From Ruminococcus sp. UBA7013 (GTDB lineage Bacteria > Bacillota > Clostridia > Oscillospirales > Ruminococcaceae), in contig DJXD01000073.1 of assembly GCA_002449585.1 (NCBI GenBank), positions 1-64,000 of the forward strand: 64,000 nucleotides of DNA. Direction: 5' to 3'. The position numbers and the translations under genes were made by a program. Shown piece by piece: positions 18,566 through 27,876 of the stretch; positions within the stretch are counted from its first letter, which is position 1, and every line of letters starts with the position of its first letter. Below the pieces are notes generated by a model, which saw nothing but the letters and a program-made list of their open reading frames with translations, did no database searches and had not been told where the DNA came from.

Positions 18566-19012
18566 ATGGATCAGATTGACAGAAAATTATTAGCCATCTT
18601 ACAGAATAATGCAAGAATGCCGTTGAAAGCCATTGCATCCCAAGTTTTTTTATCTGCACCGGCGGTTTCTGCCAGAATTGAAAAACTGGAAAATCAGAAA
18701 TTGATTCAGGGGTATCATGCAGAAATTGATCAACAGAAATTAGGGTATCATATTACAGCTTTTATCAGCTTAGAACTGAGTGCAAAGCAAAAGCCGGAAT
18801 TTTATCCATTTATTGCAGATTGTCCGAATGTATTAGAATGCAATTGCGTGACAGGGGTCTATTCCATGCTGATCAAAGTAGCGTTTCCCAGTACACAGGA
18901 ATTAGATCAATTTATTGGTCAGTTACAACATTTTGGGAATACATCAACACAGATTGTATTTTCAACGCCAGTCCCTCATAGAGATGTTGTGATTCATGAG
19001 GAAGAAAACTGA
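18566..19012 (+). CDS. Lrp/AsnC family transcriptional regulator
   Basis: 148 aa from ATG at 18566 with AGGAGG 7 nt upstream. The N-terminal winged helix (DQIDRKLLAILQNNARMPLKAIA, SAPAVSARIEKLE) is followed by a RAM ligand-binding domain (residues ~65-145). Family members sense amino acids and act as dimers or octamers on DNA. The target genes are unknown. The gene is preceded by its own promoter and a terminator-containing leader, so it may be controlled by nitrogen status. Confidence 0.9.
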   Translation: MDQIDRKLLAILQNNARMPLKAIASQVFLSAPAVSARIEKLENQKLIQGYHAEIDQQKLGYHITAFISLELSAKQKPEFYPFIADCPNVLECNCVTGVYSMLIKVAFPSTQELDQFIGQLQHFGNTSTQIVFSTPVPHRDVVIHEEEN

Positions 19013-19024
19013 TTTGCAGACGAA

Positions 19025-19045
19025 AGCCCGGAATTGTTCCGGGCT
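19025..19045. terminator. bidirectional terminator between lrp and the cellulase gene
   Basis: AGCCCGGAA (19025-19033), loop TTG, TTCCGGGCT (19037-19045): a perfect 9-bp stem between convergent genes. Short T-rich stretches follow on both strands. Confidence 0.7.
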
Positions 19046-19049
19046 GTGC

Positions 19050-21890
19050 TTATTTCTGATCTTTTTTTAATTTGATCACTTTATAAGCAAAAATTTCAAG
19101 AGAAATCAAAGCAATCAGGCCGCCAATGATACCGGCAATCAATGGGAAATTCTGATTTTCTTCTTTTGTCTTGATTTTCGGATTGAGATCTTCTGCGGAA
19201 GCATCTGCTACTCTGTCTGTTTCTTTTATTTTGGCCGTGGTAGCTTTTTCTGTATTCTGAATATTGGCATCTTCCGGAACGGGTGCAGTAGATGTTTTTT
19301 CTGGGGGCGGCTCTGTGGCATAGATTTGATTTTGATTAGAATTTCCATTTCCGCCATCATTCACGGCAGTACTTTTCTGCCCAGCGATCACACCGCCATT
19401 TTCTTCACATAGAAAAGAAGTCAGCCATGCAAGGGGAGTATTCCAGTTAATTGTGCATTCATTGACAGACCACGCTTCAATATGATCCAGATAGCATTTT
19501 TGCGGAGAAATCTGTCCTTTCTTCCAGCCAGAACCCCGAACCCAAGGATCTTCCATTCCGGAATTTGCCCCTCCGACCAGCACCCCACAGGGAGCTTTCG
19601 GAAATGTACTGGAAATTAGATATGACCACCATCTGTGATGCGGATACTGCACACTATGTGAACCATAACCAGTAATATAAGAATAATCCATTGGATTCCG
19701 TCCAAGCAGATAATCCATTGCACTTGCTGCACCATTCAGATAGATTTTATCATTTGTCAAATCATAGGCATAAGCCAGAATAATAGCATTATCAGCAACA
19801 AAAGAATTAGATCCCCACACATATCCAGTATCACTATCATCATAACTGATGATGCTTTGACCATATGGAAGACCATAGCCCTGTTCACTCTGGATAGACA
19901 TGAAAATGTCTGCTGCTTCTATAAAATGATTTTTTAGAATTTCAGGGTGACCGCTGTCAAGCAGATCTTGATATAAACTCATTGTCACAGAGCCAAGTGC
20001 CGCCGTATGTCCCCAGTCAAAACTTCCGATAATTCCGGCGGCTTCTCCTCCGCTGAGTGATGTCGGTACTTCCAGAAACCATGCTGAACTTTGCATATCC
20101 TGATAATAAGATTTATCTCCTGTAGCGGCATAAAGCTCACAGGCTGACCAATAGAATTCATCAGTAGCATCATCATCTCCATAAGCACCGCCGCCAACAG
20201 ATTCATCCAAAGGCGCATACATAGCAGGATGTTTTTTAGCTGCTTCATAAGCATTCTTTGCCGCTGTGAGACACTGTTCTGCAAAAGCCGGGTCAAGATC
20301 TTTCCATAATCTATAAGCTTGTGCGCCGCAGGCGGCAAGATTAAGTGTAGCCTGTGTTGTCGGCGGCTTGATGATTCTTTGTTCCGGATCTTCTGCCGGA
20401 GCAACTGCCAATGCTGTCCATTTTATATCATGCGCTTTATGATAAGCCATTCCCTGATAATCACCGCTTTGCACAATCATTTTCAGCATCCAATCCATTT
20501 CATAGCGAGCTTCATCCAGCAGATCAGGCCAGCCGTTGGCATTTTCGGGAAGCAGCATCGTTCCATCTGCATAGGTATCCTGTTGTTGTTTCTGTAAAGC
20601 ACGTTCAAACTGATTTTGCATCAACCAAAGGGAAATACCGCCATTGACAACATATTTTCCATGATCTCCGGCATCATACCAGCCGCCTGTGACATCCTGT
20701 GTCCCGGAAGATCCGGAATATCCCCATGTCTGCTGAATTTCAGCAATATCAGAAACATGTCCGGCAGGACGTGCCAATTTTTCCGGCTCACCAGAGCTGA
20801 TATATTTGGCTTCAATCGGAATGCCGCTGCGGTTCTGATAGAAATAATTCAATGCATCATATAGCAAAGAAGAATATTCCTGTGTAATACCAATTTTAAA
20901 TTCCCGACTTTGGGCATGATTATCTGTTTCCAGGTGATAAATTCCTTCCTGTGTAAAATCTGAAAAATCCAGAATATGCACAATATCACCAGAATCATCA
21001 TCATATCCCATATAGATAGATGATCCAGTATAAACGACATTTTCATCAGCATCTTTCAGATAAAATTCATGACTGCTGGTATCTTTACAGAGAAAAGTAG
21101 CTTTTTTATCTAAATTTGGGAAATAGCCGATTTGATTAGTTAAAATATCTGCTCTTTGCCAAGCTGGTTCATGTATATAATCATTAGAATCATCCGTCAG
21201 ATCAATCAGACACAGATTATCAAATTTCAGCACTGTTCCGGCCGGAAAGCAGATATTAGGGGTATATTGTCCATTTCCGCCAAAATGAAAAGTCCATTCT
21301 CCCGTACCATCAGCAGACACTGCTCTTTCCCCATTAGATCCAAGTGTAAATTCATAAGCGAATGTATTCCATTGATTGCCGGTGATATTTACCCCTTCCC
21401 ATGCATTATAATCTTTCCATTCTCCTGTCTGCTGAGCATCCCGGAGAGAGTTTTCAATATCAGACTGACTCCAGTTTGCATCATAGATCATATTCAGGCG
21501 ATTTCCGTTACTGTGCCATAATTCAAGATCACCATTTGTCATATCGCCTATTTTGGCATAGAGCCAGCCGGAATTGCTTGCCCAGACACTATATGTCAGC
21601 CTATAAGTATGACCAGAGACGAAAGTTAGATTTCTATGACGGAATTGACAATCCCATCTATCTTCACCGCCATTGGAGATGCCGCCGGGATTAATAATCG
21701 TGATATTATATGTTCCGTCATCAATTGTAAAATCCATTTTTCCGGTCATAGATTCGCAGATATGCCAAGGCAGGCCGATTCCTTCCGTAAAATCCGACTG
21801 GCCGAGGAGTTCTCCTGCTGATGCTGTCAGCGTCTGTGACAGTAGCATCATGACAGAAAGTCCAGCTAATACTTGCTTTAATTTTTTCAT
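19050..21890 (-). CDS. GH9 cellulase with CBM4-like module and C-terminal membrane anchor
   Basis: 946 aa from ATG at 21890 (GAGG 11 nt upstream; a GTG four codons earlier touches that site). Order: signal peptide (~1-26), CBM4-like module (~27-230), Ig-like domain (~245-340, LTNQIGYFPNLDKKA), GH9 catalytic domain with nucleophile region GGWYDAGDHGKYV, the HHRWW motif and the proton-donor region VNECTINWN, then a Thr/Pro/Lys/Glu-rich linker (~840-910), one transmembrane helix and a basic tail (KVIKLKKDQK). It should cut beta-1,4-glucan at the cell surface. No dockerin and no LPXTG motif are seen, so it appears anchored by the membrane helix rather than by a cellulosome or sortase. Confidence 0.93.
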   Translation of the reverse strand: MKKLKQVLAGLSVMMLLSQTLTASAGELLGQSDFTEGIGLPWHICESMTGKMDFTIDDGTYNITIINPGGISNGGEDRWDCQFRHRNLTFVSGHTYRLTYSVWASNSGWLYAKIGDMTNGDLELWHSNGNRLNMIYDANWSQSDIENSLRDAQQTGEWKDYNAWEGVNITGNQWNTFAYEFTLGSNGERAVSADGTGEWTFHFGGNGQYTPNICFPAGTVLKFDNLCLIDLTDDSNDYIHEPAWQRADILTNQIGYFPNLDKKATFLCKDTSSHEFYLKDADENVVYTGSSIYMGYDDDSGDIVHILDFSDFTQEGIYHLETDNHAQSREFKIGITQEYSSLLYDALNYFYQNRSGIPIEAKYISSGEPEKLARPAGHVSDIAEIQQTWGYSGSSGTQDVTGGWYDAGDHGKYVVNGGISLWLMQNQFERALQKQQQDTYADGTMLLPENANGWPDLLDEARYEMDWMLKMIVQSGDYQGMAYHKAHDIKWTALAVAPAEDPEQRIIKPPTTQATLNLAACGAQAYRLWKDLDPAFAEQCLTAAKNAYEAAKKHPAMYAPLDESVGGGAYGDDDATDEFYWSACELYAATGDKSYYQDMQSSAWFLEVPTSLSGGEAAGIIGSFDWGHTAALGSVTMSLYQDLLDSGHPEILKNHFIEAADIFMSIQSEQGYGLPYGQSIISYDDSDTGYVWGSNSFVADNAIILAYAYDLTNDKIYLNGAASAMDYLLGRNPMDYSYITGYGSHSVQYPHHRWWSYLISSTFPKAPCGVLVGGANSGMEDPWVRGSGWKKGQISPQKCYLDHIEAWSVNECTINWNTPLAWLTSFLCEENGGVIAGQKSTAVNDGGNGNSNQNQIYATEPPPEKTSTAPVPEDANIQNTEKATTAKIKETDRVADASAEDLNPKIKTKEENQNFPLIAGIIGGLIALISLEIFAYKVIKLKKDQK

Positions 21891-22061
21891 AAATCCAAAC
21901 ACCTCATTTTTATAAAAAATTAGCTTTTAATTTCATGAATGCATTTAATAACCAAATGGATCAAAGCAGAAATTAACCCAATAAATTCAAAAATTTTAAA
22001 AAATAATTTTGTGTGCAAGCGCAAGTTTTTTTTATCAATATTCATAAAATAACCTCATTTA

Positions 22062-24446
22062 TCAGCGAAGTGTAACAATGGTTACACCGTTTTCACCTTC
22101 ACCATAGACACCATTTCTGTAAGCCTTTACGCATTTCATGCCTTTCAACTTTTCCTGCACAGCTTTCCGAAGCAAACCCGTTCCCTTTCCATGAATGATT
22201 GTCACTGTGCCGATATTGGCCAGCATTGCACCGGATATGAATTGTTCTGTTTCATAAACACCTTCATCACAGGTCATGCCCCGGATATCTAATTCCATAG
22301 AACTTTGACGCTCCGCCTTGACAGCGATCTGATTCCGGCGGGGCTTTTTCTTTTGCTGATTTTGCTTTGTTTTATCCAGCAGACGCAGACGGGAAATTTG
22401 TATTTTCATTTTCATGATGCCCATCTGTACGAGAACCGTATCTGCATTTCCGGGCTCTGAAACTATCACAGCTTCCTGCTGCAAATCTGCGATTAATACA
22501 GCATCTCCTTTTTTCAAAGGCCGTGGGAGAACATATTCTCCTTTTTCATTCAGACTCCCGATCACAGGATTTGCTGTTTTATACATATTCCGGATCTGCT
22601 GATTGCTGATGCTTTTAGCAGAAGAAACCCGGCTTGAAAAATCGGCTTTATCTTTTTCCCGGCGAAGCTGTTCCAGTTCATCAAGTAAAGCATTTGATTG
22701 CGCCTTTGTGGATTCTACAATCCGTCCGGCTTGTGCAGCGGCTCGTTCCAATGTTTCTTTTTCTTCTTCAAAGATCTGATTTCTTTTCTGTTCCCATTCG
22801 GATTTGAGAGATTCTGCTTCCTGACGGAATTTTGTTGCCTGTTCTTTTTCAGCTTCCAGTTCTTTTCTTGCCTGTTCAAATTTTTCAATCACATGTTCAA
22901 AATGTTTATTTTCCTCACTGATCAAAGATTCCGCATGTTGCAGAATCACATCAGGCACACCCAGCTGACCGGAAATTGCAAAAGCATTTGATTTTCCGGG
23001 AGATCCCAGAATTAATTGATATGTTGGCCGGAGGGTTTCTGTATTGAATTCACAGGAAGCATTCATAACATCAGGGGTATCAGCGGCATAAAGTTTTAAT
23101 TCCTGATAATGTGTCGTAACCATGAGTTTTGCGCCCAACTGTTTCAGATAATCAATAATAGAGATTGCAAGAGCCGCACCTTCTACCGGATCTGTACCAG
23201 AACCAAGCTCATCTAAAAGAATCAAAGTATGATCATCAGCAATTTGCAGGATTTCCACAACGTTGAGGGTATGTGATGAAAATGTTGACAGATTTTGTTC
23301 AATGCTTTGACTATCGCCAATATCGGCAAGGATATGCCGGAAAATAGATATTCTGCTTCCATCCGTGACAGGAATTAAAAAGCCGCACATGGTCATAGCG
23401 GTAAGCAAGCCAGCGGTTTTGAGTGCTACTGTTTTTCCGCCTGTATTAGGGCCTGTAATGATCAAGGCATTATTTTGTTCACCCAGCATAATATGAATCG
23501 GCACAGCCTTGTTTTGATCCAGAAGAGGATGCCGTGCTTTTTTTAATTCTAAAATGCCATCATCACTGATAACAGGTTTCATAGCTTTGATAGATGCAGC
23601 ATAATTAGCTTTTGCGAAATAATAATTTAGTTCTGCACAGGTATCATGAAGGCGTTTCAATCCGGATGCTTCTGCGCCGACCATAGCACAAAGTTTCATC
23701 ATGATTCTTTCAATTTCTTCGATTTCACGGCTTTCTAATAATCTAATATCATTATTGGCTTCTACAATCTGCATAGGTTCAATAAATAAAGTTTGACCGC
23801 TAGAAGAAGTATCATGAATCAAGCCATTGACTTGGCTTCTGTATTCGGCTTTAACAGGGAGCACAAAACGGCCGTCACGAATGGTGACAGTTGTTTCCTG
23901 CAAATATTTCTGCATAGTTTTATTTTTTGTCATTTTATCAAGCGTATCCCGCAGCTGAGATCTGGCACGGATCAATTTTTTTCTGATTTCGGAAAGGGTA
24001 GGGCTGGCACTGTCTGCAATCTCCTCTTCAGATAGGACAGATCTTTCTAATATTGTTAATAAATCATCATTGGGAATAATCAGCGAAAATAAATAATCTA
24101 GAGATGTACTGCTTTCACTGCAATGGCTGAACCAGCTGTGAAGGGATTGCACTTGTCGGAGCAGATCCTCAATATCAAGCAGATCTTTCAGGGAAAGTCT
24201 TGCACCGGAAGCGGCTCTTGTGACCATGTTACAGATATTTTTAAATTCTGAAAATGGCGGTGTGCCAAATTGTAAAGCCAATTGCAAAGCATCATCTGTT
24301 TTCTGAACTTCACGGCGGACTTCTGTAAGATCCGTACTCGGTTTACAATGCAGGATCATATCACGGCTGGTTTCATTGGATGTGAATTCTGCGGCCTGCA
24401 TGAGTACTTTGTCTAATTCTAAGACTTTTTCAAAAGATTTCATCAT
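22062..24446 (-). CDS. mutS2: MutS2 family ATPase/endonuclease
   Basis: 794 aa, typical size. A MutS-like core and ATPase with Walker A (ITGPNTGGKTVALKT) and Walker B region (LILLDELGSGTDP) is followed by a long coiled coil (~residues 510-640) and a C-terminal Smr nuclease domain (ELDIRGMTCDEG, IIHGKGTGLLRKAV). MutS2 suppresses recombination and, in Bacillus, splits collided ribosomes. GGAGCG lies 10 nt before ATG 24446. A strong terminator separates it from recO. Confidence 0.94.
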   Translation of the reverse strand: MMKSFEKVLELDKVLMQAAEFTSNETSRDMILHCKPSTDLTEVRREVQKTDDALQLALQFGTPPFSEFKNICNMVTRAASGARLSLKDLLDIEDLLRQVQSLHSWFSHCSESSTSLDYLFSLIIPNDDLLTILERSVLSEEEIADSASPTLSEIRKKLIRARSQLRDTLDKMTKNKTMQKYLQETTVTIRDGRFVLPVKAEYRSQVNGLIHDTSSSGQTLFIEPMQIVEANNDIRLLESREIEEIERIMMKLCAMVGAEASGLKRLHDTCAELNYYFAKANYAASIKAMKPVISDDGILELKKARHPLLDQNKAVPIHIMLGEQNNALIITGPNTGGKTVALKTAGLLTAMTMCGFLIPVTDGSRISIFRHILADIGDSQSIEQNLSTFSSHTLNVVEILQIADDHTLILLDELGSGTDPVEGAALAISIIDYLKQLGAKLMVTTHYQELKLYAADTPDVMNASCEFNTETLRPTYQLILGSPGKSNAFAISGQLGVPDVILQHAESLISEENKHFEHVIEKFEQARKELEAEKEQATKFRQEAESLKSEWEQKRNQIFEEEKETLERAAAQAGRIVESTKAQSNALLDELEQLRREKDKADFSSRVSSAKSISNQQIRNMYKTANPVIGSLNEKGEYVLPRPLKKGDAVLIADLQQEAVIVSEPGNADTVLVQMGIMKMKIQISRLRLLDKTKQNQQKKKPRRNQIAVKAERQSSMELDIRGMTCDEGVYETEQFISGAMLANIGTVTIIHGKGTGLLRKAVQEKLKGMKCVKAYRNGVYGEGENGVTIVTLR

Positions 24447-24476
24447 TTTAACTACGCTCCTTGAATATATAAAATC

Positions 24477-24505
24477 AAAAAAATGTGACGGTCAAGGCCG
24501 CCACA
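24477..24505 (-). terminator. intrinsic terminator after recO
   Basis: On the minus strand TGTGGCGG (24505-24498), loop CCTTGA, CCGTCACA (24491-24484), then seven T. One G-T wobble in an 8-bp stem. It ends the phoH-recO operon just before mutS2. Confidence 0.85.
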
Positions 24506-24514
24506 CCTGAAATT

Positions 24515-25261
24515 CTATTGTTTGATTTGTTTATAATAATCCAGTGCCGGAAATTTCCGATCAATATGATATTGCAGAAACTGTTCTGCAAATGCATACA
24601 GAGCCGGACGGCAGTGATCTGCCACTCGAAACAGGAAAATTTTTTCAAAATCCTGCAATGTAATATGCCGGATCGCCTGCAATGCACCGGAAAGCATCAG
24701 CACACCCTTATCAGCACAAGTGTCACACCAGAAACAACCCTGTTCTATTGAAAAATATAATCGTTCCGGGAGATATTCCCCACATTTCCGGCACATAATA
24801 ACATCCGGCTGAAATCCGAGCAAAGAAGCTGTCCGAAGTTCAAAAATGCACTTGATCATGCTTTCATCATGTTCTGCATTGACATTCTGTTCTGATAGAT
24901 AATGCAGACAGTTCAGAAATAACCGGATTAATTCCGGTGTGCTGGATTTGGGAAGAGAAGAATATAAAACAATCTGTGCAAAATAAGAAGCCAGTGCCAC
25001 CAGACTGACAGAATTCCGCAAGCCATAAAAGATTTGAATCGGCGTGACACCTGTCAGAATCCGTGCTTTATTCTGTGCATGTCTGTCAGAAATATCAAAT
25101 TCAGAATAAGCAAATAACTGTGTTGCGCTGCCGGATTTGCTTGACATCTTGGCAGAGCCTTTCACAAGTATCTCCATCACACCGGTTTCTGTTAAAATAT
25201 CAATAAATTTATCCTGTTCACGCAGTGGCTTTTGTGTCAGGACAATGCCTCTCACTGTCAT
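24515..25261 (-). CDS. recO: RecO, DNA repair and recombination mediator
   Basis: 248 aa from ATG at 25261 (AAGGAA just upstream). An N-terminal OB fold (VRGIVLTQKPLREQDKFI), a helical domain, and a zinc site formed by CRKCGEYLP and CDTC. It loads RecA in the RecFOR pathway. The first 44 nt overlap the yqzL-like gene, implying coupled translation. Confidence 0.94.
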   Translation of the reverse strand: MTVRGIVLTQKPLREQDKFIDILTETGVMEILVKGSAKMSSKSGSATQLFAYSEFDISDRHAQNKARILTGVTPIQIFYGLRNSVSLVALASYFAQIVLYSSLPKSSTPELIRLFLNCLHYLSEQNVNAEHDESMIKCIFELRTASLLGFQPDVIMCRKCGEYLPERLYFSIEQGCFWCDTCADKGVLMLSGALQAIRHITLQDFEKIFLFRVADHCRPALYAFAEQFLQYHIDRKFPALDYYKQIKQ

Positions 25262-25337
25262 AAGTTCCTTTCTGTGCGGTATATTGCAGATAATCCGCAA
25301 TCTTGCCGGACTGTTCAAATTTTTCCCATAGTTCCAT
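25218..25337 (-). CDS. yqzL: YqzL-like small protein
   Basis: 39 codons, ATG at 25337 with a perfect AGGAGGTGG ribosome site 8 nt upstream; stop TGA at 25220-25218. The product begins MELWEKFEQSGKIADYL, matching the YqzL family pattern (WxxFxxTGxIxxYL). Bacillus yqzL also sits between era and recO. Function unknown. Position, site strength and motif support it as real despite its length. It overlaps recO by 44 nt in another frame. Confidence 0.85.
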   Translation of the reverse strand: MELWEKFEQSGKIADYLQYTAQKGTYDSERHCPDTKATA

Positions 25338-25392
25338 AGAAATCCACCTCCTGTAGTCAGTATTCCCACAGAAGGATAGAATATTCCAGATC

Positions 25393-26283
25393 TTACAGAC
25401 CGAAGCTCTGAATAGATCCCTCCCGATTTCGCCAGTCTTCTTTGACTTTCACGAAACATTTCAGATTCACTTGAATTTCAAAAAAGCGTTCCAGCTCATG
25501 CCGGGCAGAACTTGCAATTTTTTTCAGCATATTGCCGTTTTTTCCAATAATAATGCCTTTATGAGATTCACGCTCACAGTAAATAACAGCAGAAATATCA
25601 AGCAGATCTTTGTCATTGCGTTCCTGCATTTTTTCGATCATAACAGCGATTCCATGCGGTACTTCATCATCAAGAAGCCGTAACAGCTTTTCCCGAATCA
25701 TTTCAGCTGCTAATATCTGTTCAGGCTGATCTGTGAATTTGTCATCCGGGAAGAAATGAACGGAAGGCTTTGCCAGCTCTCCGGCAGATGTGAGAATCTC
25801 TTCCAGTCCATCATGTTCTGATGCACTGACAGGAATAATTGCATGAGGATGATATGCATTTTCCAGCTGAAGCATCAGCGGCATCATAGCAGATTTATCT
25901 GCCAGCAGATCTATTTTATTAATCACAATAATACAGGAAATATGTCTGTCTGCGATCGTTTTCAGCATGGTTTCATCTTGTTCATGCAATTTTTTAGTAC
26001 AGTCAATGACATACAGAACAGCATCTGCATCAGTAGCAGAGTCCTGTGCTGTCCGGAGCATGTGACTGCTTAATTTATTCTTAGGCTTATGCAGTCCTGG
26101 TGTATCAATAAAGACATATTGCACTGCATCCCGTGTGAAAATGCCTGTGATCCGGGTTCTTGTCGTCTGCGGCTTGCTGCTGACAGATGCAATTTTTTCC
26201 CCCACAAGTGCATTTAGCAAAGTAGACTTTCCGGCATTTGTTCTCCCGGAAAGTGTCAGAAAAATAGATTTTGTTTCTATCAT
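25393..26283 (-). CDS. era: Era, ribosome-assembly GTPase
   Basis: 296 aa. GTPase motifs GRTNAGKSTLLNAL (G1), DTPGLHKPKNKL (G3) and NKIDLL (G4), then a C-terminal KH domain with GIIIGKNGNMLKKI. Era binds the 3' end of 16S rRNA and helps mature the 30S subunit. Starts 3 bp after the ybeY stop; GAGG upstream. Confidence 0.96.
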   Translation of the reverse strand: MIETKSIFLTLSGRTNAGKSTLLNALVGEKIASVSSKPQTTRTRITGIFTRDAVQYVFIDTPGLHKPKNKLSSHMLRTAQDSATDADAVLYVIDCTKKLHEQDETMLKTIADRHISCIIVINKIDLLADKSAMMPLMLQLENAYHPHAIIPVSASEHDGLEEILTSAGELAKPSVHFFPDDKFTDQPEQILAAEMIREKLLRLLDDEVPHGIAVMIEKMQERNDKDLLDISAVIYCERESHKGIIIGKNGNMLKKIASSARHELERFFEIQVNLKCFVKVKEDWRNREGSIQSFGL

Positions 26284-26286
26284 GTG

Positions 26287-26805
26287 TCAATCCTCGCTGG
26301 AAGATGTATATGTCAATTCTCTGGAAATGCCTAATTTTTCAAGTACAGCTTCCTCTTTTTCTCTCATGATGCGCTCATCAAGAGGACTGGTTTCATGATC
26401 ATAGCCCAGTAAATGCAGCATGGAATGCACTGTCAGAAATCCAATTTCCCGGCTGAGTGAATGCCCATAGATATTAGCCTGCTTGACGGCTGTTTCAATA
26501 GAAATTACAATATCACCCAGCATAACGAAACCAGTTTCTGCGCTGATTTCCATTGTGCCATCCTCTCCCGTCAAAGGAAAAGAAAGCACATCTGTGACAC
26601 TATCTTTCTGACGATAAGTTTTATTCAGGCTTTGAATTTCCTGATTGGATACAAATGAAACACTGACTTCCGCATTTTGTGTAAATCCTTCAGAAATCAG
26701 TACGGCATGACAGCAACGCCGGATGAGCAGGCGGATGCCAGAAGGAATTTTAACATTGTTCTGATTATTTTTAATGCTGACTTTTAATTTACCTGACTGT
26801 TGCAT
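26287..26805 (-). CDS. ybeY: YbeY, rRNA maturation endoribonuclease
   Basis: 172 aa. The zinc motif HxxxHxxxxxH appears as HSMLHLLGYDHE near residues 130-141, and the NKTYRQKDSVTDVLSFP signature is present. It acts in 16S rRNA 3'-end processing and ribosome quality control. Placed between phoH and era, the standard order. AAGGAG precedes ATG 26805. Confidence 0.95.
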   Translation of the reverse strand: MQQSGKLKVSIKNNQNNVKIPSGIRLLIRRCCHAVLISEGFTQNAEVSVSFVSNQEIQSLNKTYRQKDSVTDVLSFPLTGEDGTMEISAETGFVMLGDIVISIETAVKQANIYGHSLSREIGFLTVHSMLHLLGYDHETSPLDERIMREKEEAVLEKLGISRELTYTSSSED

Positions 26806-26828
26806 GAAATTTAACTCCTTTTCTGTTC

Positions 26829-27800
26829 TTAATTTTTGATTTTGTGATAATAATTTTCATAAGCTCTGATAATCTCCTGTACCAGCTTATGACGGACAAC
26901 GTCCTTTTCTGTAAAACGCATGACAGCAATATCCTCTACATGATGCAAAACTTTCATTGCTTCAATCAGACCAGATTTTCGTTTTTCAGGAAGATCAATC
27001 TGTGTAATATCCCCTGTGATCACCATTCTGCTGTTTGTGCCGAGACGAGTCAGAAACATTTTAATCTGCTCTGATGTTGTATTCTGCGCTTCATCGAGAA
27101 TAATAAATGCATCATCCAAAGTGCGGCCTCTCATATAGGCAAGAGGTGCGACTTCAATAATATTTTTTTCCATATATCTGGCAAATGTCTCCGCACCGAA
27201 CATATCAAATAAAGCATCATAAAGCGGTCTGAGATAGGGATCAACTTTATTTTGCAGATCTCCGGGGAGAAAGCCGAGTTTTTCGCCGGCTTCCACAGCG
27301 GGGCGTGTAAGGATGATTTTCTGGACTTCATGCGCTTTGAAGGCTCTGACAGCCAGCGCAACAGCCAGATAAGTCTTACCTGTTCCGGCAGGGCCTACTC
27401 CGAGTACAATCGTATGCTTGCGAATCGCATCTACATAATGCTTCTGACCAACTGTTTTAGGACGAATGACTTTTCCGCTTGTTGTAATACAGATCCCATC
27501 ACTGCTGAGTGCATGAAGTGCTTCTCCTTCACCGTCAGAAACCATGGAAACCACATATCTGACAGTTTGTTCTGACAGCATCTGACCTTTGTCGGCAAGT
27601 TCTCCCAACATTCGAATCGCCTGCATGGCTTTGCTGACGTGATCTGTTTCGCCGGAAATGGTGACTGCATCGCCCCGGCCTGTGATGATAACTTGATATT
27701 CTCTTTGCAGAATATTCAGATTTTCATCATAATTTCCGAATACGGTTTGAACACTGTCAGGATTCTGAAAATGAATTTGTTCTTCTGCCAAATTTTTCAC
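26829..27800 (-). CDS. phoH: PhoH family ATPase
   Basis: Up to 323 aa. P-loop ATPase with Walker A GPAGTGKTYLAVALAV and Walker B FIILDEAQNTT, with an N-terminal KH-like region. PhoH proteins are linked to RNA metabolism together with YbeY. The longest start is GTG at 27800, but it lies inside the AAAGGTGA ribosome-like site. A TTG at 27791 has better spacing and is an equal candidate. First gene of the phoH-ybeY-era-yqzL-recO operon. Confidence 0.94.
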   Translation of the reverse strand: MKNLAEEQIHFQNPDSVQTVFGNYDENLNILQREYQVIITGRGDAVTISGETDHVSKAMQAIRMLGELADKGQMLSEQTVRYVVSMVSDGEGEALHALSSDGICITTSGKVIRPKTVGQKHYVDAIRKHTIVLGVGPAGTGKTYLAVALAVRAFKAHEVQKIILTRPAVEAGEKLGFLPGDLQNKVDPYLRPLYDALFDMFGAETFARYMEKNIIEVAPLAYMRGRTLDDAFIILDEAQNTTSEQIKMFLTRLGTNSRMVITGDITQIDLPEKRKSGLIEAMKVLHHVEDIAVMRFTEKDVVRHKLVQEIIRAYENYYHKIKN

Positions 27801-27829
27801 CTTTGCTTCTTAAAAATATTTGCTTTATT

Positions 27830-27859
27830 ATTATAACACAGATCTAATCAGAATTGCAA
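27830..27859 (-). promoter_or_regulatory. promoter of the phoH-recO operon
   Basis: On the minus strand TTGCAA (27859-27854), an 18-bp spacer and TATAAT (27835-27830). Perfect -10 about 30 bp before the phoH start. Confidence 0.65.
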
Positions 27860-27876
27860 TAGCAAACCGAATTTTT

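Noticed and set aside
19050..19330. Dockerin or sortase signal at the cellulase C-terminus
   Set aside because: No calcium-binding dockerin repeat and no LPXTG-like motif; the end is a membrane helix with a basic tail.
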